From Edaphobacter sp. (GTDB lineage Bacteria > Acidobacteriota > Terriglobia > Terriglobales > Acidobacteriaceae), in the NCBI RefSeq assembly GCF_028283685.1, contig NZ_JAPWKF010000008.1, forward strand, positions 434,001-498,000: 64,000 bases of DNA, in the 5' to 3' direction. Below the pieces are notes generated by a model. That model was given only the letters and a program-made list of their open reading frames with translations, was not told the DNA's origin and ran no database searches. The translations under genes were made by a program, and so were the position numbers. Positions 50,899 through 61,500 of the stretch are shown here, in pieces (the first letter of the stretch is position 1; every line of letters begins with the position of its first letter).

Positions 50899-53601
50899 TT
50901 GACTCGTCATCTCTCTCTTAGCTGCTTACGGACTCTGGCCATGTCCTTTTGCATCTTCTGTCTAGTGTTGCTATCTATCCCGCTCCATGCACAGGGCGGA
51001 GGGAGTTTGACTGGTACAGTCGTCGACCCAAAGGGTGGGGTGGTTGCAGGAGCGTCTGTGGTGGCGCATAACCGGCAGTCCCGCGCTGCGTTGCGGGTTG
51101 TAAGCAGCGGTCAGGGCAAGTTTTCGTTCTCTGGGCTGGCTGCTGGTTCGTATACCGTCGAGGCAGAGGCACCAGGTTTTGATGCTGCCCGTACGACTAC
51201 GGTGGACATATCGCAGGGACAGGCTCAGGACATTACTCTTTCTCTGACCATTGGCAATGTCAGCCAGCAGGTCACCGTCGAAGCGGACGACACGCAATCG
51301 ACAGCGTCGCGTCTATCTCCATTGGATGCGCTTTTGAACGAGACCTCGCCCCGCAGCGAGATTGGCGCTACCTACATTCGCAACTACGCCGCTCCAACCG
51401 CCGACTACGGAGAGTTGACGCAGATGGTGCCCGGCGCATTCACCACCAACACGAACGGCGTTGGACTTGGACAGAGTTCGACTAACTTCCGTGGATTTTC
51501 TGACGGCTCATACGATATCGACTTCGATGGCATCCCGTTCTACGATACGAACACCCCGTCGCATCACTCGTGGGCATTCTTCCCGGCGCAGTGGGTTGGC
51601 GGCATCGACTTTGATCGCAGCCCCGGAACGGCATCAACCATTGGACCTACACCATTTGGCGGTTCGATCCATCTGCTCTCTCAGGAGCTTTCTGCCGCAC
51701 GGAACATCCGAGGCACGGTCTCTTACGGCTCCTTCAATACCTTTCTTTTTGATGGTGCATTTGATTCTGGTGACTTCGGCGGTGCGAATAAGAAGTCGAA
51801 TATCTTCGTTGATGTTCACCATATGTCGTCCGATGGCTATCAGACCTTCAACTATCAGACGCGTAACGCAGGTTCATTGAAGTATCAATACAAGTGGTCG
51901 GATAAGACGGTTCTCACTGGCTACGCCGGAGTGATCTGGCTCGACGCGAATACGCCGAACCTGAGTTCGACGCGTCAACAGTTGCTCACATATGGTGACA
52001 ACTACCTTCTGCAAAATACCGACAACACCCAGGCGAACTATTACAAGTACAACACCTACCATGTACCGACCGACTTCGAGTATGTAGGAGTCAACCACCA
52101 GTTTGCGCACAACTGGCTGCTCTCTCTGAAGGGTTACACGTACAACTACGACAACTCCGAGTTCTATGCAAAGCAGCCGAAGGGCGGCAAGCCTATCAAT
52201 CAGGCGAACTGCCTTCCCGTGGCTTCGACCGTGACGGAAGGCGGCGTCAAGGTTCCAGTCTCTATCAGCCCTTGCGCAGTCGATAAATACAACAGCTATC
52301 GCAAGTTTGGTGAGACAGCTGCTATCAGCCAGGCCTCGAAGTATGGTGTGTTTCGCACTGGACTGTGGTACGAGTGGGCGAGAACCAATCGCCACCAGGT
52401 CCCTTCGAACCCCTTTACTCAAGCGGACGACACGCTGCCGAACTTCAGCGAGAGCTACTACACCAACAGCTATCAGCCCTACGCCGAGTATGAATTTCAC
52501 GTCATCCCGCGGCTTACGATTATCCCTGGCGTGAAGTTTGCTTACTACACCATGGACTTCACTCAATATGCCGACAACGGCGGCAAGATTGGCAGCATCA
52601 ATCCAATCACGCAGAAGCCCTTCACTTCGGTGACGAACTCGGTGGATTACAACTCGTGGCTGCCTGCACTTAGCCTGAGCTATCGCCTGAAGCCGAACTG
52701 GTCTGTTTATGGCCAGGGTGCGAAGGGAAGCGTCGTTCCGCCGACCAGCGTCTTCGATGTCGCCGGTGGTGTTGTTGCTGTTCCTCCAAAGCCACAGAAG
52801 TCCACGACCTACCAGGTTGGAACCGTTCTCAAGCTCAACCGGATTTCGTTCGATGCGGACTATTATCATATCCGCTTCCAGAACGGCTACTCATCGGTTA
52901 CAGACAACAATGCAAGCTCGGCGACATATGGTGAGTCGATCAACTACATCTCACCTAGCTCTGTGTCGCAAGGCTTCGAGGCGCAAGGAAACGTTTATAT
53001 ACTTGGCGGACTCAGCGTGTTTCTTAACGGAAGCCGCGGGCAGGCGCAATATGTAGGCACATTGAGTACAAGCTGCGTGTCCGGAACAGCCGGATGCACT
53101 TCGACCTCTCCTCAACTGACAGTGCGGTCTCCTTCGGGGCTCTGGGTCTCGGGTACTCCGACGGATACCGAGGCTGAGGGAGTTACCTGGGCCGAGAAGG
53201 GATTCAATCTCGGCTTCTTCAATAAGAGAGTTGGCTCGCAGTGGATGGATAACGGCGCTTACCACAATCAGCTGCAGGTGCCCGCCTTCTCCTCGTCGAA
53301 CATCTATCTCAACTACACCATCCGCACTGGTTCGCGTCTCGAGCGATTCAACGGAACCAAGATTCGCCTGAGCATCAACAACCTTGCCGATTCGCATAAC
53401 CAGACCAGCATCTCGGCAGGCGGCGCGCTGATCAATCAAAACGTCGCGTCGAATGGACTTACTTATGTGGATCCGTTCAAGGCAAGCACGACGACGTCAG
53501 CAGGGCTTCCTCAGGGATACAACCTGGCTGACAATCCGTCGCTGATGGCGGGACGCAGCGTGATGCTGAGCGTTACATTCGGGCTTTCACCAAAGCGATA
53601 A
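50899..53601 (+). CDS. TonB-dependent receptor with carboxypeptidase-regulatory-like domain
   Basis: 900 residues; TTG 50899 has GGAGG upstream and starts a signal peptide ending IPLHAQG. An N-terminal beta-sandwich (LTGTVVDPKGGVVAGASVVA) precedes a plug with QMVPGAFTTNTNGVGLGQSS, and the barrel ends VMLSVTFGLSPKR. It is shorter than the Oar-like receptors elsewhere in the window, close to classical TonB-dependent transporters. Six bases downstream of its stop lies a secreted acid phosphatase gene, so the pair may take up the product of, or present substrate to, a phosphate-ester scavenging route. The upstream two-component pair may regulate it. Confidence 0.9.
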   Translation: MTRHLSLSCLRTLAMSFCIFCLVLLSIPLHAQGGGSLTGTVVDPKGGVVAGASVVAHNRQSRAALRVVSSGQGKFSFSGLAAGSYTVEAEAPGFDAARTTTVDISQGQAQDITLSLTIGNVSQQVTVEADDTQSTASRLSPLDALLNETSPRSEIGATYIRNYAAPTADYGELTQMVPGAFTTNTNGVGLGQSSTNFRGFSDGSYDIDFDGIPFYDTNTPSHHSWAFFPAQWVGGIDFDRSPGTASTIGPTPFGGSIHLLSQELSAARNIRGTVSYGSFNTFLFDGAFDSGDFGGANKKSNIFVDVHHMSSDGYQTFNYQTRNAGSLKYQYKWSDKTVLTGYAGVIWLDANTPNLSSTRQQLLTYGDNYLLQNTDNTQANYYKYNTYHVPTDFEYVGVNHQFAHNWLLSLKGYTYNYDNSEFYAKQPKGGKPINQANCLPVASTVTEGGVKVPVSISPCAVDKYNSYRKFGETAAISQASKYGVFRTGLWYEWARTNRHQVPSNPFTQADDTLPNFSESYYTNSYQPYAEYEFHVIPRLTIIPGVKFAYYTMDFTQYADNGGKIGSINPITQKPFTSVTNSVDYNSWLPALSLSYRLKPNWSVYGQGAKGSVVPPTSVFDVAGGVVAVPPKPQKSTTYQVGTVLKLNRISFDADYYHIRFQNGYSSVTDNNASSATYGESINYISPSSVSQGFEAQGNVYILGGLSVFLNGSRGQAQYVGTLSTSCVSGTAGCTSTSPQLTVRSPSGLWVSGTPTDTEAEGVTWAEKGFNLGFFNKRVGSQWMDNGAYHNQLQVPAFSSSNIYLNYTIRTGSRLERFNGTKIRLSINNLADSHNQTSISAGGALINQNVASNGLTYVDPFKASTTTSAGLPQGYNLADNPSLMAGRSVMLSVTFGLSPKR

Positions 53602-53607
53602 GAGAGA

Positions 53608-54375
53608 ATGCAAAAATACTTCATTCGTTGGACTGCCGTTATGTTGTGCCTCGGGGGCGGACTTGTGCTCCACCCCTGGGCGCAACAGCCTGTAATCAAA
53701 ATCGCAGAAACTGTGCCTAGCTCGAAGAAGCCATACTTTATCGACCCGCAGCAGTTCGATGTGCGTGAGTTTCTATTGGATCCCCCGCAAGCCGATTCCA
53801 GTATCACTCAGCTTGAGTTGAAGGAACTTCACCGCATTGAGCAGGGAAGAACCGCACATGAGGTTGAGCAAGCCAGGCAAGACGATCAGGAAGAGGACAT
53901 CTTCATCTATAAGACGGTGCTGGGCAGCTCCTTTCGCTCTGACGACCTTCCCGCGACAGCTCGTCTAAGCGATCATCTGAAAAAGGATCAGGGCGCTATG
54001 GGAGCCAGTCTCAAAGGCTACTATCAGAGAGCGCGGCCCTATCAGGTGGATGTGACGCTGCATCCAGTATGCGCTCTCAAAACAACTCATGATTCTTATC
54101 CGAGCGGTCATGCGTTGACGGGCTATCTGGAGGCATTGGTGCTGGCAGATCTGGTCCCTCAGGAGCGAACCCCGATCTTTCAGCGAGCCGACGAGTATGC
54201 CCATAACCGTATAGTTTGCGGAGTGCATTATCCGTCAGATACAGAGGCGAGCCGTAGACTGGCTTATGCCATGTACGGCTATATGATGTCTACGCAAAAG
54301 TTTAGGGAAGAGTTATCTGAAGCACGCGCGGAGCTTTCTGCAAAACAATGGGGGCAACACGATAAGGTTCGCTAA
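53608..54375 (+). CDS. Class A non-specific acid phosphatase (PhoN/PAP2 type)
   Basis: 255 residues with a signal peptide ending HPWAQQ. All three class A motifs have exact spacing: K136-x6-R143-P144, P165-S-G-H168, and R201-x5-H207-x3-D211. These enzymes hydrolyse phosphomonoesters in the periplasm, with a His nucleophile. It starts 6 bases after the receptor stop, so it is in the same operon. The association with a TonB-dependent receptor suggests use of organic phosphate (for example sugar or inositol phosphates), which is inference. Confidence 0.93.
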   Translation: MQKYFIRWTAVMLCLGGGLVLHPWAQQPVIKIAETVPSSKKPYFIDPQQFDVREFLLDPPQADSSITQLELKELHRIEQGRTAHEVEQARQDDQEEDIFIYKTVLGSSFRSDDLPATARLSDHLKKDQGAMGASLKGYYQRARPYQVDVTLHPVCALKTTHDSYPSGHALTGYLEALVLADLVPQERTPIFQRADEYAHNRIVCGVHYPSDTEASRRLAYAMYGYMMSTQKFREELSEARAELSAKQWGQHDKVR

Positions 54376-54381
54376 AGCCGT

Positions 54382-54452
54382 GGAACCGACTACCCTCAAA
54401 GAGCCTAGATTTCCTGTAGCAAGCTTTCTACGAAAGCATTGCGGTCGGCTCC
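54382..54452. terminator. Nested inverted repeats between convergent genes
   Basis: The inner stem is GCAAGCTTTC at 54419-54428 with GAAAGCATTGC at 54432-54442 (one bulged A). The outer arms are GGAACCGAC (54382-54390) and GTCGGCTCC (54444-54452), one G-T pair. It sits in the 99-base gap between the acid phosphatase and the convergent receptor gene, so a bidirectional terminator is plausible, though no T-run is present. Confidence 0.4.
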
Positions 54453-54474
54453 CTAGCTGTGAGAAGTCGATCTG

Positions 54475-57400
54475 CTAGAACGACATTTTGGCGGCAATTT
54501 GTACGAGTCTCGGTGGGGACGCAGAAACGATACGTCCGAAATTGGAGTCTTGAATCTGGCCAGCGACAGCTGCAGGTCCGAAAAACTGGGCGTGATTGAA
54601 GGTGTTGAATGTCTCCAGACGCAGATCCAGAGAGACTCCATCGCGAAGCGCGGTCGATTTGCTGATTGCCGTGTCGAAGTTGATCTGTCCGGGCCCATAG
54701 AAGAAGCGCCGATGCGTGTTTCCAAGCTGGCCTAGTTGTTCGGTGGTGAACTGTGAGGTGTTGAAGGCTGCTCGTCCGTTGCGCCCGTTTGTATTGATAT
54801 TGAGCGGACCACCGGCGAAGTTTGGAGTATCTAGCAGATAGTTATTGACTCCATTCCCCAAGGTTCCCAGCAGGGAGTTGTCTGAGTTGTCGTAAAGCGT
54901 TACGGGGAAACCGCTACTGGCTCGCATCGTTCCCGCGAGACTCCAGCCGACTGCCCATGCGTGAGGTTTACTGAAGAGTCTTCTGAAGGGCAGGTCGGCG
55001 GTGTAGCTGACGATGAGGTTCTGCCTCAGGTCGAAGGCAGAGATCGCCCTCGTTCGCTTTTGATCGATTGGGTTGAGCTGTTCGCCCAGATTCGATCCCT
55101 GGTCAATTGATTTGCTGAAGGTGTATCCGACAGAGACCTGCTGCTCGCCACTGGTATAGCGAACGTTAGCTTCCAGGGCGTTATAGTTCGAGTTTCCGAT
55201 GGAGCGCTGCGCTGTCATTGCGCCGTAGTCGGGACCGAGGCCACGACGAGTTCCTTGAACCTGGTCGCCTGATGTTGAGATATATGCCGCGTCTTCTCCA
55301 AATGGACCGCAGCCGGGGAGGCTGAGGCATAGCGCAGGATCGCCGGGGTTGGTTGGGAGCAGCATGAGAATATGGTGGCCCTGGTTGCCGACGTAGCTCA
55401 CGGTCGCAAGAGTGGAGAGACCAATCTGCCGCTGTAGTGAGAGCATGTAATTTTCGGTGTAGGCGACAGTGTTGCGATGGTCGAAGTAAGGGTCGGCGCT
55501 GATCGGGACGAAGTTGCTCCAGTCAATGCTGTTGTCAGGTCGAGAGGCGGAGGCACCGTGCGCTGGAAACGGAAAAGGGAATCTCTGCCCATTGTTGATG
55601 CCGTCTTTGGCGTTGATAAAAGGCGTCTCGAAGATTGGAGGGGAGGGGCTGAGGTAGTTGTATCCGAAGGGGGGCACAGCATACATGATTCCAGTGGCAA
55701 GTCCCGGGAATGCGGTGTAGAACATACCAAAGCTTGCCCGGAAACTGGTCTTTCCGTCATTCCCCAGTAGGTTTCTAAGAACTTCCGATTTTGGATTGGG
55801 GACGTAAGCGATACCGAGGCGAGGTGCGAGGTTGGCGGCCCTTCGCGGCGCAAGCGATGAGGGGATTCCGGGATCGCCGGGAAAGACGAAGCCGGTCGGC
55901 GCTCCTGGAAATACGACAGACTGCTGGCCCGGAACCACGGTCTGGATCTGGTTGTATTTCTCGGACCAGGGCGCGATGAAGTCCCATCGCAGCCCGGCAT
56001 TAATTGTGAGATCGTCGCGTAGACGCCAACTGTCCTGAATGAAGAGTCCGGTGTAGCTATTTCTAAGGTAGAAGGGCTGTCCTGACGATTGGGTGAAGTT
56101 GCTCGGAGTTCCAATAAGAAAATCCGCGAATGCAGAACCTGTTTCTGTACCGTTGATGTTGAACGTTCCATTGAAGGTGGCGTTGGGATGTTCGTTCACC
56201 TGATCGGTGTGAAATTGAACTCCGGCTTTGAGGGTGTTCCTTCCAATTGCGTGCGCGACCGATTCACTCAAGAAGAGAGTGTTATTGACCTGGTCCACGT
56301 TGGTTATTGGAACGCCCATCGTAAAGGTTGGGAAGGCAATGTTTTCGATACCTTCAAATTCAGGCGCTTGTACAACGATACCTGCGGTTCCTGGGCCTGT
56401 GGTAAAGCCTTGCGATGCGAGCGATACACCGCGGCCGCCGTTCGGCTCTCCAATGACGTTTGCATTGCGCAGGTATCCGATGTGAAGCTCATTGACGGTT
56501 TGAGCGTCCATGGGAGATGTCAGGCCGAAGGCGAATAACTGTGCGCGTCCGATGCTGAGAGCATCGAACCCGGGGATGCTTGCTCCGCCCTGTCGTCCGG
56601 GATAAGGGTTGTTGAGGCGGTAGTCGTCAAGAAAGTAGTAGGCGCTTAGCTGCCCGACCGGGGTACTGCGATCAAGTCTCCACGAGCCCTTGTCGTCTCG
56701 GACGGTCTGATTGAACGACGAGGATGAGAATTGATTTACGTCGACGTTGGGCGAAGGGATGTACTGAATGAGGTGCTGAGCAGGAGCGGACCATGCGCTT
56801 TGCGGAATGAGACCACCCGGGAAGACTGGACTGCTTCCGGGATTGCAGCTCGTGGAGCGTTCACTATAAGGGTCACCGGCGTTGACCGTGCGTCCTGTGC
56901 GCTGCGATAGGAGAGAGGCCAGATAGGGGCCGCTGACGCAACCGCTGAGCGCGGAAGATGCAGAAGAGAAATCACCTCTGCGTTCCGCCGATGAGAAGAC
57001 GGTTATTCGGCCTGTAGGAATTCCCTGCGTGGTTCTTGTTCCCTGGTAGTCACCGAAAAAGTAGATGCCAGTGTGTGCAAGAGGCCCTCCTATTGCTCCG
57101 CCAAACTGATGCTGGCGGAAGGCCGATTTCGTGGGATCAAAGTAACCTCGCGAATCGAGGACGGTATTGCGGAAGAAGTCGAATGCACGGCCGTGGAAGG
57201 TGTCGCTGCCGGAGCGGGTGATAACGGTGATCATGCCACCGTTGTAGTTGCCATATTCGGGATCGAAATTGTTGGTGAGGACGCGAAACTCTGAGAGCGA
57301 ATCGATGTTCGGAAGAACTGAGGTTCCACCATTCATATGCTCCTGCACGTCGATACCATCCACGAAGAACCCGTTGGAAGATTCGCGCTGACCATTAATG

Positions 57401-58134
57401 GATACATTTCCAGGATTCTGATCGCCTGAAGGAGAGATAGCTCCAGTAACTCCCGCCATGATCACGGAGCTTGGAAGCAGAGTTGTTGCGGGCGTAACTC
57501 CAGGTTGAATTGCGAGCAGGTCCGTGTAGCTTCTTCCATTGAGAGGAAGCGATGTGATTTGCGTGCCATTCACCACTTCTCCAAGATGTGTGGCGGAACG
57601 CTCAACCTGTACTCCTGTGTCCGTCGAGACCGTTACGCTCTCAGAGATTCCTGCTGGCGAAAGAACGAGGTCAAGGCGCAGGTTGCTGTCCGTATCAATA
57701 TGAATGCCATTCTTTTGCTGAATAGCGAAGCCTTGCGCTTGCACCTGCAGTTCATAGTCTCCGACTGGGACGTTGGGGAAGGAGTACAGCCCTTGCTGAT
57801 TGGAGCGAGTTGTAAAGGTCGTGTGAAGATCGCGGTTCGTCAGGGTAAGTTGGGCATCTCCGACAACTGCATTGCTATGATCTTTGACTATGCCGGATAT
57901 TGCGCCACCAACAGCGGCGAATACTACTGGGGCAAGCACTAACGAATTGGTCGTGATGCTGAATAAGGCAAGCAGTGTAAAAACTGCGACTGCAGCTGCC
58001 GCAGAAGAGAGCGATCGCGATGGCACAGTAAACTCCGAATAGCTTGAGGCACGAATGGATCGTGGCTTGTCAATGCGAGCTCGCTGAGAAAGATGGAGGG
58101 TAAAGCAGCGAGCGCCTATCGAAGGCGACAACAC
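54475..58134 (-). CDS. TonB-dependent receptor, Oar-like
   Basis: Up to 1219 residues. The start is uncertain: GTG 58134 has no ribosome site and gives an unusually long n-region before the hydrophobic segment (AAAVAVFTLLALFS); a start some 35 codons later is possible. N-terminal carboxypeptidase-regulatory-like domain (GAISGIVKDHSNAVVGDAQL), then a plug with the family phrase TQITSLPLNGRSYTDLLAIQ and NNFDPEYGNYNGGMITV, and a barrel ending VQIAAKMSF. Its upstream region is shared with a divergent receptor at 58550. Substrate unknown. Confidence 0.9.
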   Translation of the reverse strand: MLSPSIGARCFTLHLSQRARIDKPRSIRASSYSEFTVPSRSLSSAAAAVAVFTLLALFSITTNSLVLAPVVFAAVGGAISGIVKDHSNAVVGDAQLTLTNRDLHTTFTTRSNQQGLYSFPNVPVGDYELQVQAQGFAIQQKNGIHIDTDSNLRLDLVLSPAGISESVTVSTDTGVQVERSATHLGEVVNGTQITSLPLNGRSYTDLLAIQPGVTPATTLLPSSVIMAGVTGAISPSGDQNPGNVSINGQRESSNGFFVDGIDVQEHMNGGTSVLPNIDSLSEFRVLTNNFDPEYGNYNGGMITVITRSGSDTFHGRAFDFFRNTVLDSRGYFDPTKSAFRQHQFGGAIGGPLAHTGIYFFGDYQGTRTTQGIPTGRITVFSSAERRGDFSSASSALSGCVSGPYLASLLSQRTGRTVNAGDPYSERSTSCNPGSSPVFPGGLIPQSAWSAPAQHLIQYIPSPNVDVNQFSSSSFNQTVRDDKGSWRLDRSTPVGQLSAYYFLDDYRLNNPYPGRQGGASIPGFDALSIGRAQLFAFGLTSPMDAQTVNELHIGYLRNANVIGEPNGGRGVSLASQGFTTGPGTAGIVVQAPEFEGIENIAFPTFTMGVPITNVDQVNNTLFLSESVAHAIGRNTLKAGVQFHTDQVNEHPNATFNGTFNINGTETGSAFADFLIGTPSNFTQSSGQPFYLRNSYTGLFIQDSWRLRDDLTINAGLRWDFIAPWSEKYNQIQTVVPGQQSVVFPGAPTGFVFPGDPGIPSSLAPRRAANLAPRLGIAYVPNPKSEVLRNLLGNDGKTSFRASFGMFYTAFPGLATGIMYAVPPFGYNYLSPSPPIFETPFINAKDGINNGQRFPFPFPAHGASASRPDNSIDWSNFVPISADPYFDHRNTVAYTENYMLSLQRQIGLSTLATVSYVGNQGHHILMLLPTNPGDPALCLSLPGCGPFGEDAAYISTSGDQVQGTRRGLGPDYGAMTAQRSIGNSNYNALEANVRYTSGEQQVSVGYTFSKSIDQGSNLGEQLNPIDQKRTRAISAFDLRQNLIVSYTADLPFRRLFSKPHAWAVGWSLAGTMRASSGFPVTLYDNSDNSLLGTLGNGVNNYLLDTPNFAGGPLNINTNGRNGRAAFNTSQFTTEQLGQLGNTHRRFFYGPGQINFDTAISKSTALRDGVSLDLRLETFNTFNHAQFFGPAAVAGQIQDSNFGRIVSASPPRLVQIAAKMSF

Positions 58135-58312
58135 GACTGACAGGAGAAGCCGCAGAAACGCGCGAAAAACGCCTCAAAAGAGCGTGCTTCTTTTGTCGTC
58201 TCAACGCGAGTGGCCATAGAAGCCACCATAACACTTGCTTGCCGGAATTAGTTTGTTGCGTCTAATGAGTTTTTTATTTGACATAAAACATGAACACCTG
58301 CAGAATACAAAT

Positions 58313-58450
58313 CAATGTCCCTACAACACCAGATAATGACTTGTTGTCCCGCTCTGCAATCTCTGCAGCGTGGTCGATTCGGTTGTTGTCGTTAGGTGTA
58401 AGAGCGAAATCAACTGATGGAACCCGCTGGTTATAACCGAGCGGGTTTTT
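58313..58450 (+). ncRNA. Candidate small RNA or attenuator leader upstream of a receptor gene
   Basis: A perfect -35 TTGACA at 58278-58283 is followed after exactly 17 bases by CAGAAT at 58301-58306 (4 of 6 to the -10 consensus), predicting a start near 58313. Transcription would run into the strong hairpin terminator ending at 58450, giving an RNA of about 138 bases. No ORF of note lies inside. A short internal stem CTGCAATCTCTGCAG is present. Because the next gene (58550) is on the same strand, it could be a free sRNA or a leader whose terminator is regulated. The 5' end is a prediction. Confidence 0.4.
58421..58450 (+). terminator. Intrinsic terminator
   Basis: AACCCGC (58421-58427) pairs with GCGGGTT (58441-58447); inside the loop GGTTATAACC can pair on itself. 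The stem runs directly into five T. This is the clearest rho-independent terminator in the window, although no protein gene precedes it on this strand. Confidence 0.75.
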
Positions 58451-58549
58451 CTGTCAGCGTTTAACCCCCTTTCTATTTAGCAACATCTTTGTGTGCGCGT
58501 ATGGCGCGTTCATGCACGGCTGTGTGCCTGAAGTGTTCGAGGAGTTACA

Positions 58550-61500
58550 GTGCGTAAGATCGCATTCATTATTCTGCTGCTCGCCAGCGGTGCTGCGCAG
58601 GGGCAGCAGACCAACGACGCAGTTGTTTTAGGACGAATTACTGATCCCAGTCGAGCTGCGGTCTCCGGAGCTGTCATCAAGCTTGTACAGTCTGCAACGG
58701 GTGAGAACAGCGAAGTCAAGACGAATAACAATGGAGAGTTCCGCACGCCTCCACTACGCATAGGTGAATACCAGATTTCGATTGAGGCGCCTGGCTTCAA
58801 GAAATTTGTTCAGCACGGCCTCAGTCTTGGTCTTGGCGATATACGCCAGTTGAATGTTCAGCTTTCCCTGGGCGAGGTCGCGGAGATTGTGAGCGTCGAA
58901 GCCTCCGATGCTGTGCTTAACAACGCCGACTCTACGGTAGGAACCGTCATTGGGAACAAGCAGATAGTCGAACTGCCACTGAACGGCCGCGATTACATGC
59001 AGCTGGCAGCGCTCTCAGCTGGCACAGTTCCTTCGACTGCTACCGGATCGCAGGGGCCGATTGGTATCAGCATCGGTGGCCAGGTTGGATACGCCGTGGG
59101 GTTTCTTTTGGATGGAGTCGATAACAATAATCAGTTCATCCGCTATTCGTATGGCAATCAGAAGGAATCGATCAAGCCTTCCGTCGATGCGATTGACCAG
59201 TTCAAAGTTGTTACGAACGGCTACTCGGCGGAGTATGGACGGTCTTCGTCCGGAGTCATCAGTGTCTCAACTAAATCGGGCACAAACCAGTTTCATGGCA
59301 GCGTGTACGAGTTCATTCGAAACGATGCGCTGGACGCGAGGAATTACTTTGCAACGGTGAAATCGCCTTTCAAGCGAAATGACTTTGGTGCAAGCATCGG
59401 CGGACCGATCCTTCGGAACAAAATCTTTGCCTTTGGTGATTTCGAGATTATTCGGGTGCGTCAGAGCACGACGCAGGTAGACACTGTGCCAACGCTTGCA
59501 CAGCGACAGGGTATCTTTGCCAACACGATCTACGATCCGGCGACCTATGATGCAACAACAAAGGCGCGCCAGGCCTTCGCGGACAACACCATCCCATCAA
59601 GCCGAATCGATCCCATTGCGCAGAAGATTCTCGGCTTCTATCCTCTTCCGCAAAAGAGTGCTGCTACAAACAACTACATCTACAACGCACCTTCGAATCA
59701 GAATCCCTATCGATACGACGTACGTCTCGACGGGACACCATCTGAGGGGCAGCGACTGTTCTTCCGTTACAGCACGCAGATTCAGGACTATGCCGCAGTT
59801 TCGACATTGCCGCCGATCGATAACGTGTTTTACACCTCTGCGCAGCCCACTAGAATTACGGGCCACGCATTCGCTCTGGGGTACGACAAGGTGTGGTCGC
59901 CGCACCTGATCAGTTCGGTTCGCGTGGGCTGGAACTACCTGCTTTCGAAGGCCTCGAGCCAGGGTACGCAAAACATCAATTCGCAGATCGGCTTTACAGG
60001 CGCTGACACAACATATCCCGGCGGTCTGGTAAGTATGCCGATCACGGGTTTCACATCTCTTGGCGGAGGCGGAAAGGGCAACATTGCCGGAACACAGGCG
60101 CGCCAAGTCTCCGGCGACCTGACGTGGGCTCGCGGAAAGCACAATTTTAAGTTTGGCGTGCAGCAGTACTGGCTGCAAACGAACTTCTTCAGTGCACAGC
60201 AGTCACAGGGCATTCTCAACTTCACTGGCGTGTATACACGGAATCCAGTCACGCTCGCGAACGGAAGTCCTTTCGCAGACTTTCTGCTTGGCACCTCTTC
60301 TTCCGGGAGCCTCTCGGATGAGGAGACGGTGATTGGCCGTCAGCCGCTAACGCACTTCTATGCCCTTGATGACTGGACGTTGACTCCACACCTGACGGTG
60401 AATGTTGGGCTTCGTTATGAGCTGAATCGTCCAGTAATTGACCAGCATGACAAGATGGCCAATCTGGATCTGGACACCGATCCGGCGAATCCGACCCTTG
60501 TGCTTGCGGGAGCTGCAGGCAGCGGGCGCGACAGTAGGGCATTGCAGGGGACGGACTTTGCGCAATGGGCCCCTCGCGCGGGTTTCGCATACTCCTTCCC
60601 TGATCAGAAGACAGTTGTGCGCGGCAGCTATGGCCTGTTCTACTCCAACATCACGACGGCGGGCGGCATGCAGTCGCTGCAGATTAACGCGCCTTACCAC
60701 ATGCAGATCAGTCTCTCTCCTGATCCAACGAGTCCTTCGCTTTACTTGCGCAGCGGCTTTCCGGACGGAACGCTGTCGCTTGCAAATGCAAAGAATGTGC
60801 TCGCGGTTTCGCACGATCGCCGAGGGCTGTGGCCGAGGTCGCAGCAATGGAATATTAATATCCAACGAGAGCTTCCGGGGGGCGTGCTCCTGGAGGTGGG
60901 CTATGCAGGAAACAGCCTGAGGCGTTCGTGGATGCAGTACGACGCGAACCAGGCTACTCCGATGGCCGGTAATACGAACGCGAACCGTCCATATAAGTCG
61001 GTGGCGGTACCAGGGACACCGTACACGGTCTCGCTGGCAGATATTGCACGTATCGCAAAGCTTGGCTACAGCACTTACAACGCGCTGCAGATCAAGGCCG
61101 AGCGTCGATATCGCAATGGCATCAGTCTGCTTGCGGCCTATGGATATTCCAAGACGATGGCGCTTGGTGAAAATCAGTCTGGTGGGGTTCAGAACTCTAC
61201 CGATCTGGATGCGGATCGCGCGGTATCAAGCCAGGACATGACGCATCACCTTGTAGCCAGCGGCATCTTCGAGCTCCCTGTGGGACGAGGAAAGCGCTTT
61301 GGCAGCTCATGGAACCGTTATGAGAATGCGGTTCTTGGAGGATGGAGTATTGATCCCATTGTGACGATCAATGCGGGCATTCCCGTCAATCTTTCTGTGA
61401 CAGGTAATCCATCAAACTCCGGCCAGGGAAGCCTGGTAGGAAATAATGATCGCCCGAATATTGTCGGAGACTGGCACTTGTCCAACAGAACCCCGCAACG

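Larger units (their letters stand above)
58135..58549. other. Divergent intergenic region between two receptor genes
   Basis: About 415 bases. It contains a consensus-like promoter at 58278-58306 and an intrinsic terminator at 58421-58450 (listed separately), together outlining a candidate small RNA or attenuator. The remaining 100 bases before the GTG at 58550 hold the receptor ribosome site GAGGAG. Confidence 0.5.
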
